Source: Mycolicibacterium insubricum (GTDB lineage: Bacteria > Actinomycetota > Actinomycetes > Mycobacteriales > Mycobacteriaceae). Taken from it: a stretch of 64,000 bases of DNA. Of the stretch, positions 1 to 9,991 are shown piece by piece (the first letter of the stretch is position 1; each line of letters starts with the position of its first letter). The notes beneath the pieces are model-generated. The model saw only the letters and a list, made by a program, of their open reading frames with translations, did not search any database and was not told where the DNA came from. Location: contig NZ_AP022618.1 of NCBI RefSeq assembly GCF_010731615.1, positions 1,860,001-1,924,000 of the forward strand. Direction: 5' to 3'. The translations under genes and the position numbers were made by a program.

Positions 1-23
1 TCGGCATTGGATACCCTGCACGG

Positions 24-950
24 ATGGCACCGCACCTGTTGCTTCCGCCCAGCCGCGATATCGACGTCCGGGCCGGTGACGGCACCTACCTGCACACCAG
101 GGTGTTCGGGCCCGAGGACGGCTATCCAGTGGTGCTCAGCCACGGGTTCGTCTGCGCCATGGGCATCTGGCGTGAGCAGATCATCGACCTGTCTCGCGAC
201 CACAAGGTGATCGCTTTCGACCACCGCGGGCACGGAGCCAGCGGAGTTCCCGGCCGCGGTCAGTACAGCCTCAACCACCTGGCCGCCGACCTGGACACCG
301 TGCTCGACGCCACGCTGGCGCCCGGCGAACGCGCCGTCATCGCGGGGCATTCCATGGGCGGGATGGCAATCGGCGCCTGGTCGGAGCGCTATCCGCACAA
401 GGTGACCGATCGCGCCGGCGGCGTCGCGCTGATCAACAGCTCAACCGGCGACGTCCTGCGTCAGATTCAGCTGCTCAGTACGCCCGAGCGGCTGGCCGGG
501 GGGCGCGCTGCGATCGGCCGGCGCATCGTCCGCCACCTGGGATCGGTGCCGGCGGTTCGCGTTGCCCATCGACCGACGAACAAGCTGGTGTCCCGACTGG
601 CCGTAGGCGACGACGCCCATCCCGACGTGCATGCCACGATGCACGAGCTGGCCACATCGACGTCGCGACGTGGCCGTCACGAGTACGGCCGGATGCTCAT
701 CGAGGGGCTGGATCGCCGGCACATCAAGCTCGACAGCCTGACGGTGCCCACGCTGGTCATCGGCGGTCAGGCGGACCGGCTGCTGCCGATCGCGGCCACC
801 CACCGCATCGCCCAGTCGGCGCCCAACGTCGTCGATCTTGTCGAACTGCCCGGCGGGCACTCCACGATCCTGGAGCACCCCGAGGCGGTCAACCAGCATT
901 TGCGCCGACTGATCGAGGTTGCCCGCCGCCAGGATGGCCGGGTCGACTGA
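24..950 (+). CDS. alpha/beta hydrolase
   Basis: This is an alpha/beta-hydrolase fold enzyme of 308 residues. The oxyanion-region HG lies at residues 40-41. The nucleophile elbow GHSMGG puts Ser110 as nucleophile, Asp251 (GGQADRLLP) as the acid and His279 (PGGHS) as the base, so the catalytic triad looks complete. No signal peptide is visible, so it is probably cytoplasmic. The substrate is unknown; esterases, lipases and C-C hydrolases share this layout. The reading frame stays open from the ATG at 24 to the window edge, so the true start may lie upstream and the gene may be cut by the edge. Confidence 0.85.
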   Translation: MAPHLLLPPSRDIDVRAGDGTYLHTRVFGPEDGYPVVLSHGFVCAMGIWREQIIDLSRDHKVIAFDHRGHGASGVPGRGQYSLNHLAADLDTVLDATLAPGERAVIAGHSMGGMAIGAWSERYPHKVTDRAGGVALINSSTGDVLRQIQLLSTPERLAGGRAAIGRRIVRHLGSVPAVRVAHRPTNKLVSRLAVGDDAHPDVHATMHELATSTSRRGRHEYGRMLIEGLDRRHIKLDSLTVPTLVIGGQADRLLPIAATHRIAQSAPNVVDLVELPGGHSTILEHPEAVNQHLRRLIEVARRQDGRVD

Positions 951-1021
951 CCGAGCCGGCAAGTCGGCCGACAGCAGCTCGCCGCCGCCCTCCAGGGTCC
1001 GCGAGGTAGTCAACCTGCGAA

Positions 1022-1216
1022 TTACCGCGATTCGCAGGCGATTCCGTCGCCGTCCCTATCCAGGTGCGGACCGTACTTGTCGCTGGTGCTCGGAATGTTG
1101 ACGTCCCCGGCCTTGCGCGCCTCGGTGCAGTTCTTGTACGGAGCTGCAACGGCGGCCGGAGCCAATCCCGTCCCGGCTATAGCGATTGCAGCGGCGCACA
1201 GCAGCACTCGGATCAC
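1022..1216 (-). CDS. small secreted excalibur calcium-binding domain protein
   Basis: This 64-residue protein begins with a signal peptide (about residues 1-25, hydrophobic core then A-A-V-A-A). It ends in an excalibur domain: a Cys at 30, the motif DRDGDGIACE at 53-62 with acidic residues resembling one EF-hand calcium loop, and a second Cys at 61 that could pair with Cys30. The mature part is only about 40 residues and should be exported. Excalibur domains are common in actinobacterial cell-envelope proteins and in nuclease-associated proteins; the role here is unknown. It is transcribed away from the next gene. Confidence 0.8.
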   Translation of the reverse strand: MIRVLLCAAAIAIAGTGLAPAAVAAPYKNCTEARKAGDVNIPSTSDKYGPHLDRDGDGIACESR

Positions 1217-1362
1217 GACGATTCCCCCTCAGATCAATGGTCGATCTGGGGCATCCTAAGCAACGTTATTCAGCTTTTTCCAAGGAATCGACTTCGGGAT
1301 TCCCTCGGTATATGCGTGGCTGCGGGCATGCGGACGGCTGCGGGCTGGAAGAATCTCCGACC

Positions 1363-2241
1363 ATGGGCCTGCTGCCGAAACCACGTGTCACGCTCACCGA
1401 CGCGGAGGTCGCCGACGTGCTCAACAGCGCCGTCGCCGTCATCGACCCGCTACTGGACCTGCTGGCCGAGTCGGACCTGACCGGGCTGCGCAAGCGGACG
1501 TTCCGCCTGTTGAGCCCGCCGCGCCGGTTGCGGGACCGGATCCGACGGTTCCGGTTGCGGCGACGCCGCAAGGACGCCGGCCGCGCGCCGGGTACTGCGG
1601 ATCGGGCCCGCAACGCCGGTGCGCGTCTGCTCAACGCGGCCGACATGCCCGGCACCGCGGCCTGGGAGCGGATGGATCGCGACGAGCGTGCCCGGTGGTG
1701 GGTGAACCGGGTCGGGGCGCTGGACAACCTGCTGGTGGCCTCGCCCGGGGCGTTCGGCTTCCTGGCCCGGTTTGTGCCGGTCGGCGAGCTGGCCGGGTTC
1801 GTGAACCAGGCCATTATCTTGTGCGCGGTCGCTCGTGAATACGGCGTCACCGACCGGCCCACCCAGGTGCGACTGCTGGCTCAGGTGCTCTGTGGCCGGA
1901 TGCTGCCCGCCGACTTCGACCTCGACGCCGAACCGGAACCCGAGCCCCCGCCGGAGACCCCACCGACCGGGTGGAAGCCGCTGGCGGCGATCACCTCGTC
2001 GACGCCGGTAGTGATCACCCGGACGGTGTGGCAGCTCGTCGGGATCCTGCGGGCGATCTTCGATGAGGTGTCCAAGCGGCCGCAGCCCGGCAAGGGCGCC
2101 CGACGGCTGGCCGCACTGCCCGGGCTCGGCTGGCTGGCCACCTACTTCGGTGAGCGAGGTGCGTTGCTGCGGGCCGCGCGGGCCGGGGAAGCCTGGCTGC
2201 AGAACCACGTCGACGGGCCGACGGCCACGGACAGCCAGTAG
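1363..2241 (+). CDS. conserved hypothetical protein
   Basis: This encodes a 292-residue protein that I do not recognise. The frame is open from 1186, but that start would overlap the divergent excalibur gene. The ATG at 1363 (MGLLPKP) is preferred because the N-terminus there is compact and sensible. Residues about 45-70 are very Arg-rich. Two moderately hydrophobic stretches follow (around LVASPGAFGFLARF and LAGFVNQAIILCAVA). An acidic, proline-rich linker (EPEPEPPPETPP) separates them from a C-terminal half with the helix VWQLVGILRAIF. No signal peptide or catalytic motif is evident. It could be peripherally membrane-associated. Confidence 0.6.
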   Translation: MGLLPKPRVTLTDAEVADVLNSAVAVIDPLLDLLAESDLTGLRKRTFRLLSPPRRLRDRIRRFRLRRRRKDAGRAPGTADRARNAGARLLNAADMPGTAAWERMDRDERARWWVNRVGALDNLLVASPGAFGFLARFVPVGELAGFVNQAIILCAVAREYGVTDRPTQVRLLAQVLCGRMLPADFDLDAEPEPEPPPETPPTGWKPLAAITSSTPVVITRTVWQLVGILRAIFDEVSKRPQPGKGARRLAALPGLGWLATYFGERGALLRAARAGEAWLQNHVDGPTATDSQ

Positions 2242-2317
2242 CCGCGGGCGCCGGAGTACACCTAGCACGTCCACTTTTCTGTGATCTGCACCACACAAAA
2301 GTATGACCTCATCGTTA

Positions 2318-2344
2318 TCTTAAACAGCTTCTTAAGATTCTTAA
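2318..2344 (+). promoter_or_regulatory. AT-rich promoter region with three TCTTAA repeats
   Basis: Just upstream of the SDR gene at 2389 the DNA becomes unusually AT-rich. It holds three copies of TCTTAA, starting at 2318, 2330 and 2339. Repeated short motifs at near-helical spacing in a promoter often mark a regulator binding site or curved DNA. No clear -35/-10 pair was assigned. Role inferred from position only. Confidence 0.3.
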
Positions 2345-2388
2345 TTTCGGTGTAGTGTGGGGAGGCATACCGACGGAAGGGTGCCACG

Positions 2389-3174
2389 ATGTCCTCACAG
2401 GAACTGCCGCAGATTGCCCTGGTGACCGGTGGGTCGTACGGCCTTGGCGCGGAGGTCTCCCGCCTCCTCGGCCGCTCCGGAGCGCACGTCGTCGTCAACC
2501 ACCGGCAGCGTGGCGAGCGGGCGGCATCGGTGGTGGCCGAGATCGAGAGGTCCGGGGGCCGGGCGTCGGCGATGACCGCCGACCTCGCCGACGCGGCAGC
2601 CGTGACGGCCATGATCGAGGACATCAAGCGGCGGTTCGGCCGGCTGGACATCCTGGTCCTCAACGCCAGTGTGGTCATCGACGGAGGGGCCGGGCACACC
2701 GGCGCCGCGGCGGGTCGGCACCTGGTCGAATCGGCGCTGCCGCTGATGCCCGCCGGTTCCCGGATCGTCTTCGTCACCAGCAACCAGGCGCACTTCTACC
2801 CGGCCAAGGGCGTGCTGAAGGGGTACCAGCCCGTCGCCGAGAGCAAGCGCGCCGAGGAAACCACGCTGTATGCCATGCGCGCGGCGTTCAATCGGCGCGG
2901 CGTGCACTGCACGGTGGTCTCCGGCGACTTCGTCGACCAGATCGACGGCGCGATCAACATCGTCAGCCTCTTCCCCGAGCACGACCCGGCGATCCCGCAG
3001 TTCGCCGCGGCCGTCGCGAAGGCCGCGGTGTCCCCGGTCCCGTCGTCGATCGTCTACGTCGGACGCACCTCGGCCGTCGAGCGGCCGGCGGTGCTGCCCG
3101 AGATCGAGGACGACTTCGACGGCTGGCTCGCCGATCGGATCCGTCCGACCCGCGCCTACGCAAACGTCGGCTGA
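2389..3174 (+). CDS. SDR-family oxidoreductase lacking the usual YxxxK tyrosine
   Basis: This 261-residue protein has the Rossmann signature of classical short-chain dehydrogenases: TGGSYGLG at 13-20 for NAD(P) binding and NAS at 92-94. A Ser stands near 131 and the expected active-site Lys is Lys153. The residue four positions before it, normally the catalytic Tyr, is Val149. The only nearby Tyr is Tyr146, seven positions before Lys153 (YQPVAESK). Actinobacterial SDRs with this arrangement exist in my recollection, so this may be a distinct subfamily rather than a dead enzyme. Substrate unknown. It has its own AT-rich promoter region. Confidence 0.75.
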   Translation: MSSQELPQIALVTGGSYGLGAEVSRLLGRSGAHVVVNHRQRGERAASVVAEIERSGGRASAMTADLADAAAVTAMIEDIKRRFGRLDILVLNASVVIDGGAGHTGAAAGRHLVESALPLMPAGSRIVFVTSNQAHFYPAKGVLKGYQPVAESKRAEETTLYAMRAAFNRRGVHCTVVSGDFVDQIDGAINIVSLFPEHDPAIPQFAAAVAKAAVSPVPSSIVYVGRTSAVERPAVLPEIEDDFDGWLADRIRPTRAYANVG

Positions 3175-3199
3175 CGCCGACGCGCGGGCCGTCGCCCGA

Positions 3200-4540
3200 T
3201 CAGCTGCGGAAGATCGCGGTCTGATTGGCCGCCCGGTATCCCGAGCGCACCGCGCCGTCGAGGAAACCGGTCCACTTGTCGGCGGTTTCGGTGCCGGCCC
3301 AGAAGATCGGCCCGACGGGCTTGTGCAGCCACGGGCCCAGCGTGGACCAGGACCCCGGCCCGACGGCGGCCGTCGGACCGCCGGGGGCGAATTCCTCCGC
3401 CGACCAACGGTGATCGAGATAGTCGCGCGGTGACAGCGCCTGCTCGCCGAACAGCCGGGCGAAACCCTGCAGGGCGCTGGCGCGCCGGGCGTCGGCGTCC
3501 AGGGCGTCGAACTCGCGCGGGTCGATGAAACCGAGCAGCACCCCGGGGCCGTCCGGGCTGGGGCTGACGTCGAAGGTGATGAACACCGGCGGGGTGTCCG
3601 ACAGCGCCTCGCCCGAACACCCGTCGGCGCGCCAGAACGGCCGGTCGTAGACCGCATACGCCTTCGACAGCCGGCCCTGCGGCCACTCGGTGGTCAGCCG
3701 CGGGTACGGATCGGGCAGGGCGGGGGAGAAGTCGATGGCGCCGCGGTGCTGCGGCGGGATCGCCACGATCACCGCGTCGGCCTGTACGGCAAAACCGTTG
3801 CCGCTCACCGTGACCCCGGCGTCGGAGTGCTCGATCCGGTGCACCACCGCGCCGAGACGCACCCGGTCGCCGAGTTCGTCGGCCATCTTGACCGCGATCT
3901 GCTGGGTGCCGGCCAGGAACCGGTCCTGCTGCGCGCCGCCGGTGACGTCGAGCATGGTGTCCAGCCCGCCCGCCGCCTTGACGTAGCGCAGGGCGTGCAG
4001 CGCCGACACGGCATCAGGCTCGGCGCCCCAGGTCACCCGCGACGCGATACCCAGCAGCGCCAGGGTCGACGCCGACGCCCCGGCCGAGCGCAGCCAGTCC
4101 TGCAGCGACATCGCATCGAGTTCACCGGCGTGGGCGGCGGTCCAGGGGGCCTCGACCTCGATGTCGGCGCTCGCGCGGGCGAGCTTGCGGCGGACTCGGG
4201 CCAGGTTGAACAGTTCGCGCAGCGACAGCCGGGGGATGGTGCCCGAGTACGACCGCAGCCGCCCGCCCCAGTAGATGACGTTGCGGCCCGCGCAGAACGT
4301 CGGCTCGGTGACACAGCCGAGTTCCTCGGCCAGCGCCATCACCGCGTCCTGGGTCGGCCCGACGAACGTCGCGCCCAGATCCAGCGGGATGCCGGCCACC
4401 TCGGTGGTCCACGAGCGGCCGCCGACCCGGTCGCGGCCCTCCAACACGATCGTCTCGTGCCCGGCGGAGCGGAGGCGACGGGCCGCGGCCAGGCCCGCGA
4501 AACCCGCGCCGACAACGGCAACGTCGGTGTGTTCGGTCAT
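3200..4540 (-). CDS. flavin monoamine oxidase family FAD-dependent oxidoreductase
   Basis: This 446-residue flavoenzyme starts with a beta-alpha-beta dinucleotide fold ([17 protein letters not shown], residues 7-23), followed by the GGRSWT motif of the amine oxidase family. Near the C-terminus it has the FAD-contact segment [22 protein letters not shown]. The family oxidises amines and related compounds and passes electrons to O2, giving aldehyde, ammonia and H2O2. A start 12 bases upstream (4552) is possible; the second ATG at 4540 (MTEHTDV) fits the family N-terminus better. It is the last gene of a minus-strand set with the genes at 4597 and 5746, so an amine-like substrate shared with those partners is a reasonable inference. 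Confidence 0.85.
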   Translation of the reverse strand: MTEHTDVAVVGAGFAGLAAARRLRSAGHETIVLEGRDRVGGRSWTTEVAGIPLDLGATFVGPTQDAVMALAEELGCVTEPTFCAGRNVIYWGGRLRSYSGTIPRLSLRELFNLARVRRKLARASADIEVEAPWTAAHAGELDAMSLQDWLRSAGASASTLALLGIASRVTWGAEPDAVSALHALRYVKAAGGLDTMLDVTGGAQQDRFLAGTQQIAVKMADELGDRVRLGAVVHRIEHSDAGVTVSGNGFAVQADAVIVAIPPQHRGAIDFSPALPDPYPRLTTEWPQGRLSKAYAVYDRPFWRADGCSGEALSDTPPVFITFDVSPSPDGPGVLLGFIDPREFDALDADARRASALQGFARLFGEQALSPRDYLDHRWSAEEFAPGGPTAAVGPGSWSTLGPWLHKPVGPIFWAGTETADKWTGFLDGAVRSGYRAANQTAIFRS

Positions 4541-4596
4541 CGATGGGACCACGAAGTCGGGATACAGGCGGTGGCGCGCATTACCGCACCCTACGA

Positions 4597-5733
4597 CTAC
4601 GGCGCGACGGTCAGCCAGTCGGCAAAGCCCGACGGGTCGTGACGGCCCAGCGCGCCGTGCTCGAACAGGCCCCAGCCCTCATGGGTGCCGTCGGCGTCGG
4701 TGCACACCGCCCGCCCGACGTGGTCGATCACCCCGAACCCGGAACGCCCGATGATCGCCGGATCGGTCATGTCGTAGGTCAGCCGCTCGGTGAACTTCTC
4801 GCCCTTCCACATCCCGTGGATCCAGTCGGAGTCACCGCCGTAGCCGCCGCCGACGTGAATCGGGCACGGCAGTTTGGATTCGACGTCGAAGCGCACCGGC
4901 CGTCCCTGGGCGTCGGCGGCCTCGATGGTCGCCCCGGTCGGGATGCGGGTGCCGGGGGTGTAGTGGATCTTGACCCGCGGCCAGCCCAGCTGCTCGACGC
5001 GCCCGTCGGGGTAGATGCGGGTGCAGTCGTTGAGCGACCGGAACCCGTTGGGCTCCTCCTGGATGATCAGCACGATGGAGAACTGCTCGAAGGCGATCGG
5101 CACGTAGAGCCACCACATGCCCTCGAACGGCGGGTCGGCGGGGCGGCCGGCGGGCTCGGCCTCGCCGATCGGGCGGATGCCCCAGGAGCGGTCGCGGCTG
5201 CCGATCCAGGTTTCCGGATCGACGGTGATCATTTCGCCGTCGACCTCCAGATGACCGCTCCAGGAACCCAACTGGGCGAAGCGCTGGGCGTCGAGGGTGA
5301 TCCGGGTTCCGGTGCGCAGGATGTGGCGCTGCTCCTGGACGACGGGAAACAGCCCGTTCCAGGTGAGATCGGCGGCGATGCCGTCGGTCTTGTCGAGGTG
5401 GATGCGCAGCCGCTGCAGCGGTTCGCTGACCTCGATGTGGTAGTTGCCGACGCGCTGGTTGAGCCGGTTCTGGTCGATGGCGTCGGACAGGTGCACCGCG
5501 GTCTGGGTGTGTCCGGTCGAGCCGAACCGGCCGTCACGGCGGGCGACGAGCAGGAAGGCGTCCTTCACCCCGAGATTGGGGTAGTAGCCCAGCCCCGAGA
5601 TGACGAAGATGTCGCCGCTGCGGTCGTGCGCGTTGAAGTAGGAGCGGTCGTAGAAGTTGCGGTCGCTGGAGCCCGGCCAGGCGATCGGCTGGGGCAGCTG
5701 GTGTACCGGGAATTCGTCCATCGGTCCGAGCAT
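4597..5733 (-). CDS. conserved protein of unknown function (DUF7064/7065-like)
   Basis: This encodes a 378-residue protein without signal peptide or membrane segment. It is rich in Trp, Tyr and Gly, with an internal region [13 protein letters not shown] and a C-terminal segment with multiple beta-like blocks. It resembles the actinobacterial and proteobacterial family often found next to APH-type phosphotransferases; the name DUF7064/7065 is from memory and should be checked. It lies 12 bases downstream of the phosphotransferase gene, so the two are probably co-transcribed and functionally linked. The start could be 5733 or the Met four codons later. Confidence 0.65.
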   Translation of the reverse strand: MLGPMDEFPVHQLPQPIAWPGSSDRNFYDRSYFNAHDRSGDIFVISGLGYYPNLGVKDAFLLVARRDGRFGSTGHTQTAVHLSDAIDQNRLNQRVGNYHIEVSEPLQRLRIHLDKTDGIAADLTWNGLFPVVQEQRHILRTGTRITLDAQRFAQLGSWSGHLEVDGEMITVDPETWIGSRDRSWGIRPIGEAEPAGRPADPPFEGMWWLYVPIAFEQFSIVLIIQEEPNGFRSLNDCTRIYPDGRVEQLGWPRVKIHYTPGTRIPTGATIEAADAQGRPVRFDVESKLPCPIHVGGGYGGDSDWIHGMWKGEKFTERLTYDMTDPAIIGRSGFGVIDHVGRAVCTDADGTHEGWGLFEHGALGRHDPSGFADWLTVAP

Positions 5734-5745
5734 CGGTTCGGCCTC

Positions 5746-6921
<1,176 letters not shown>

Positions 6922-6923
6922 TT

Positions 6924-6942
6924 ACGATACTGTAGGTAGCGT
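6924..6942. promoter_or_regulatory. imperfect palindrome, probable TetR operator
   Basis: The 19-bp sequence ACGATACTGTAGGTAGCGT has half-sites ACGnTAC and GTAnCGT in inverted order around a short centre. It sits in the 43-base gap between the divergent phosphotransferase (starts 6900) and TetR (starts 6944) genes. Its right end almost touches the TetR start codon, so binding there could repress both genes. Confidence 0.55.
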
Positions 6943-6943
6943 T

Positions 6944-7555
6944 ATGAAAGCAGAAGCGGAGACGGTTGACAAGGGTGCCGGGCGACCGCGCGACCGGCGC
7001 ATCGACGCCGCCATTCTGGCTGCCACCGCCGAACTCCTGGTGGAGGTCGGCTACGGCGCGCTGACCATGGCGGCGATCGCAGAGCGGGCCGGCACCACCA
7101 AGACCGCGCTGTACCGGCGCTGGCCGGGCAAGGCCGAACTCGTGCACGAGGCGGCCTTCCCTGCCGCGCCCGCCGGGCTGGCCGGACCGTCGGGCGATAT
7201 CGCCGGCGACATCGCCGCGATGCTGGCCCACTCGCGCGACATGTTCAGCTCCCCGGTGGTGCGCGCGGCACTGCCCGGGCTGATTGCCGACATGGCTGGC
7301 GACCCGGAGCTCAACGACCGGGTGATGACCCGCTTCGGCGAGGCGTTCGCCGCCGTGCGCCAGCGCATCGTGGACGCCGTGGCGCTGGGCCAGGTGCACG
7401 ACGACGTCGACCCCGATCGGCTGGTGGAGCTGGTCGGCGGCGGCACGATGATGCGGCTGCTGCTGATCCCGCAGGTCCCGCTGGACGACGAGTGGGTCGC
7501 CCAGACGGCGGCGATCCTCACCCACGGGGTGAAGACGGCCCCGGACCCGAGCTAG
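6944..7555 (+). CDS. TetR/AcrR family transcriptional regulator
   Basis: This 203-residue regulator has an N-terminal TetR helix-turn-helix at about residues 24-68 (ILAATAELL ... LTMAAIAERAGTTKTALYRRWPGK). The ligand-binding helical domain fills the rest, and the short Lys/Glu-rich leader before the HTH is common in the family. The frame is open far upstream, but the ATG at 6944 gives a family-sized protein and leaves the divergent gene intact. The likely targets are itself and the phosphotransferase/amine-oxidase operon, through the palindrome at 6924-6942. The inducer is unknown. Confidence 0.85.
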   Translation: MKAEAETVDKGAGRPRDRRIDAAILAATAELLVEVGYGALTMAAIAERAGTTKTALYRRWPGKAELVHEAAFPAAPAGLAGPSGDIAGDIAAMLAHSRDMFSSPVVRAALPGLIADMAGDPELNDRVMTRFGEAFAAVRQRIVDAVALGQVHDDVDPDRLVELVGGGTMMRLLLIPQVPLDDEWVAQTAAILTHGVKTAPDPS

Positions 7556-7563
7556 ACCCGAAC

Positions 7564-8400
7564 TCAGCCCGGTGCGGCGATGCCGTTGAAGTTCGGGTTG
7601 GCGGCCGAGGTGGTCAGGCCGGTGCCGATCGGCCCGCGGGCGTCGAACAGCGTGGCCGAACCCACCGCGATGCCCTCGGCGCTGTAGTGGGTGAGGGCGG
7701 CCAGCCCGATGTAGGGCCCCTCGGGCAGCCGGCACAGCGCCAGCGTGTAGTCGGCGTTGATGAAGCCCAGCCCGGACGGGGTGAAGTTGGTCATCGACGC
7801 CGTCACGTCGACGGCCAGCGCCGCGCGGACGAACGGCGACATCTCCTCGCCGGCGACCAGCGGCCGGATCTCCCGCAGCCAGGCGTACCGGGGCCCGTCG
7901 TACTGCCAGGGGAACCCGCCGCCGGCCGGTTCCTTGCCGTAGGCGGTGATGAACATCGGCACCGCCGGGTTGAACCGCTCGGGTTCGGCGGGCATCGGCG
8001 GCATGGACAGCGGGGTGGTCCACGCGTCGTCGGACGGTTGGGCCGACGGGCGCAGGTGCAGCGTGGAGGCGCGGGCGACCACCTCCCCGTGCTGGGTCAT
8101 GGTCGCCGACAGCGCCCGCATGCGCTTGCCCACGCGCACCACCTCGGCGCTGACCTGCACGGGTTCGGTAGCCACCCGGCGCAGGATGTCGACGGTGAGG
8201 CGCACGGGGATGAGTTCGGGATCGTCGATGCGGGCCTCGACGGCGCGGGCCAGCAGCCCGCCGACCACCTGGCCGCCGAGGGTGGGACCCCAGCCGCCCT
8301 GCGCGATCTCGCCGGGCACCAGGGCGTCCCCGACCCGGGTGAAGAACGGGGCGTGCTCCGCGTCGGCCGGCGCGTCGGGGGTATCCGCTTGAGCTTCCAT
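7564..8400 (-). CDS. acyl-CoA thioesterase (TesB-like double hot-dog)
   Basis: This 278-residue protein resembles the double hot-dog acyl-CoA thioesterase family. The N-terminal hot-dog contains GGWGPTLGGQVVGGLLARAVE, with the buried-helix Gly-rich pattern, then PVRLTVDILRR and VVRVGKRMRALSATM. A second repeat begins around residue 150. Such enzymes release free acids from CoA esters in fatty or aromatic acid metabolism. It is divergent from the aldehyde dehydrogenase gene, and the MarR-type site at 8479-8496 lies between them, so it may belong to the same regulon as the cluster downstream. Confidence 0.75.
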   Translation of the reverse strand: MEAQADTPDAPADAEHAPFFTRVGDALVPGEIAQGGWGPTLGGQVVGGLLARAVEARIDDPELIPVRLTVDILRRVATEPVQVSAEVVRVGKRMRALSATMTQHGEVVARASTLHLRPSAQPSDDAWTTPLSMPPMPAEPERFNPAVPMFITAYGKEPAGGGFPWQYDGPRYAWLREIRPLVAGEEMSPFVRAALAVDVTASMTNFTPSGLGFINADYTLALCRLPEGPYIGLAALTHYSAEGIAVGSATLFDARGPIGTGLTTSAANPNFNGIAAPG

Positions 8401-8478
8401 ACTGAAATACTTACCGTAACGAACTCCCCGCCGCCCGGCGGCCCCCGCGGTCCGGGTTCGGCACCGCGCAGCCCTATA

Positions 8479-8496
8479 TTGACAAGTAGTTGATAA
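8479..8496. promoter_or_regulatory. MarR-type operator site A
   Basis: TTGACAAGTAGTTGATAA is centred on the near-palindrome CAAGTAGTTG. It matches sites at 14430-14447 and 18113-18130, with 13 of 18 positions invariant across all three. It lies 20 bases upstream of the aldehyde dehydrogenase ATG, in the divergent promoter region shared with the thioesterase gene. Confidence 0.65.
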
Positions 8497-8516
8497 AACC
8501 CGGAGAGGTGGCAGCC

Positions 8517-9929
8517 ATGGCCGAGGACGGCACCGAGACGATCACCGTCATCTCGCCGCACACCGAGGAGCCGATCGCCACCGTCACCGCGCCCGGCCCG
8601 GCCGACGTGGACACCGCCGTCGTCACCGCCCGCGCCGCCTTCGACCACGGCCCGTGGCCGCGGCTGGACGCGGGCGAGCGCATCGCCGTGGTCCGGCGGC
8701 TGGCCGAGATCTACGCCGCCCGCGGCGGTGAGATGGCCGAACTGATCAGCCGCGAGATCGGCGCGCCGATCAGCTTCGCCCGCCGCGTCCAGGTCGGTAT
8801 GCCCAACGCCCTGATGGGGGCGTTCGCCACCCTGGCCGAGGGTTACGTCTGGGAGGAGGATCGCGCGGGCTTCTTCGGGGCGCCGGTGCGGGTGCGACGG
8901 GAACCCGTCGGGGTGGTGGCGGCCATCACGCCGTGGAACGTGCCGCAGCTGCTCATCGTCGCCAAACTCATCCCCGCGCTGCTGACCGGCTGCACGATCA
9001 TCGTCAAACCCGCGCCCGAATCCCCGCTGGACGCACTGCTGCTGGCCGAGATGCTCGCCCAGGTCGACCTGCCGCCCGGGGTGGTGCAGGTGCTGCCGGG
9101 CCGAACTGAGGTCGGCGCACGTCTGGTGTCGCACCCCGGCATCGACAAGGTGTCTTTCACCGGGTCGACGGCGGCCGGGCGCGCCGTGGCCGCGGCGGCG
9201 GCCGAGAACCTCACCCGGGTCAGCCTGGAACTCGGCGGCAAGTCGGCGGCCGTCGTGCTGGACGACGCCGACCCGCAGGCGGTGGCCACCGGGGTGCGCC
9301 TGGCCAGCCTGGCCAACAGCGGGCAGGTCTGTAATGCGTTGAGCCGCATCCTGGTTCCGGCCGCGCGCGCCGGCGAGTACGTCGACGCGCTGGCCGCCGA
9401 ACTGGCCGGCCTGCGGGTGGGTGATCCCGCGGACCCCGACACCGTGATCGGTCCGCTGATCAGTTCCCGCCAGCAGGAGCGGGTACGCGACTACATCCGT
9501 TCCGGTCAGGCCGACGGCGCGCGGCTGGTGCTCGGCGGCACCGAGCTGCCCGACGGGCTGGACTCCGGTTGGTACGTGCGGCCCACGCTGTTCGCCGACG
9601 CCGACAACTCGATGACCATCGCCCGCGAGGAGATCTTCGGACCGGTACTGACCGTCATCGGCTACCGCGACGAGGAGGAGGCGATCGAGATCGCCAACGA
9701 TTCCGACTACGGACTGGCCGGATCGGTGTTCACCGCCGACACCGACCGCGGGCTGGCGGTGGCCGCGGCCGTGCGCACCGGCACGTTCGGCGTCAACGCG
9801 GGCTACCCGATGGATCCCGTCGCCCCGTTCGGCGGCGTGAAGTGCAGCGGATACGGTCGGGAACTGGGCACCGAGGGACTCGACGGCTACGTCGAGACGA
9901 AATCCATTGCGCTGCCGCGGCAGCGCTGA
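8517..9929 (+). CDS. aldehyde dehydrogenase family protein
   Basis: This 470-residue NAD(P)-dependent aldehyde dehydrogenase oxidises an aldehyde to its acid. Visible family residues are Asn141 (PWN), KPAPES at 164-169 for cofactor binding, FTGST at 214-218, general base Glu238 (LELGGKS) and nucleophile Cys272 (NSGQVCN). EIFGP and the C-terminal PFGGVKCSGYGRE are also present. A TTG start at 8490 is possible, but the ATG at 8517 has a good ribosome binding site (GGAGAG at 8502-8507). It is followed by an SDR gene 62 bases on and preceded by operator site A. The substrate is probably an intermediate of the surrounding oxygenase pathway. Confidence 0.9.
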   Translation: MAEDGTETITVISPHTEEPIATVTAPGPADVDTAVVTARAAFDHGPWPRLDAGERIAVVRRLAEIYAARGGEMAELISREIGAPISFARRVQVGMPNALMGAFATLAEGYVWEEDRAGFFGAPVRVRREPVGVVAAITPWNVPQLLIVAKLIPALLTGCTIIVKPAPESPLDALLLAEMLAQVDLPPGVVQVLPGRTEVGARLVSHPGIDKVSFTGSTAAGRAVAAAAAENLTRVSLELGGKSAAVVLDDADPQAVATGVRLASLANSGQVCNALSRILVPAARAGEYVDALAAELAGLRVGDPADPDTVIGPLISSRQQERVRDYIRSGQADGARLVLGGTELPDGLDSGWYVRPTLFADADNSMTIAREEIFGPVLTVIGYRDEEEAIEIANDSDYGLAGSVFTADTDRGLAVAAAVRTGTFGVNAGYPMDPVAPFGGVKCSGYGRELGTEGLDGYVETKSIALPRQR

Positions 9930-9991
9930 ACCGCATAACCGCTGCAGTGCCGAATCGCGTTGCCGCGCAGAGTAGATCACCGGGAGGACAT

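Noticed and set aside
1217..1362. GGAATC...GATTCC inverted repeat before the gene at 1363
   Set aside because: Arms are only six bases, and similar repeats occur by chance; no regulator is linked.
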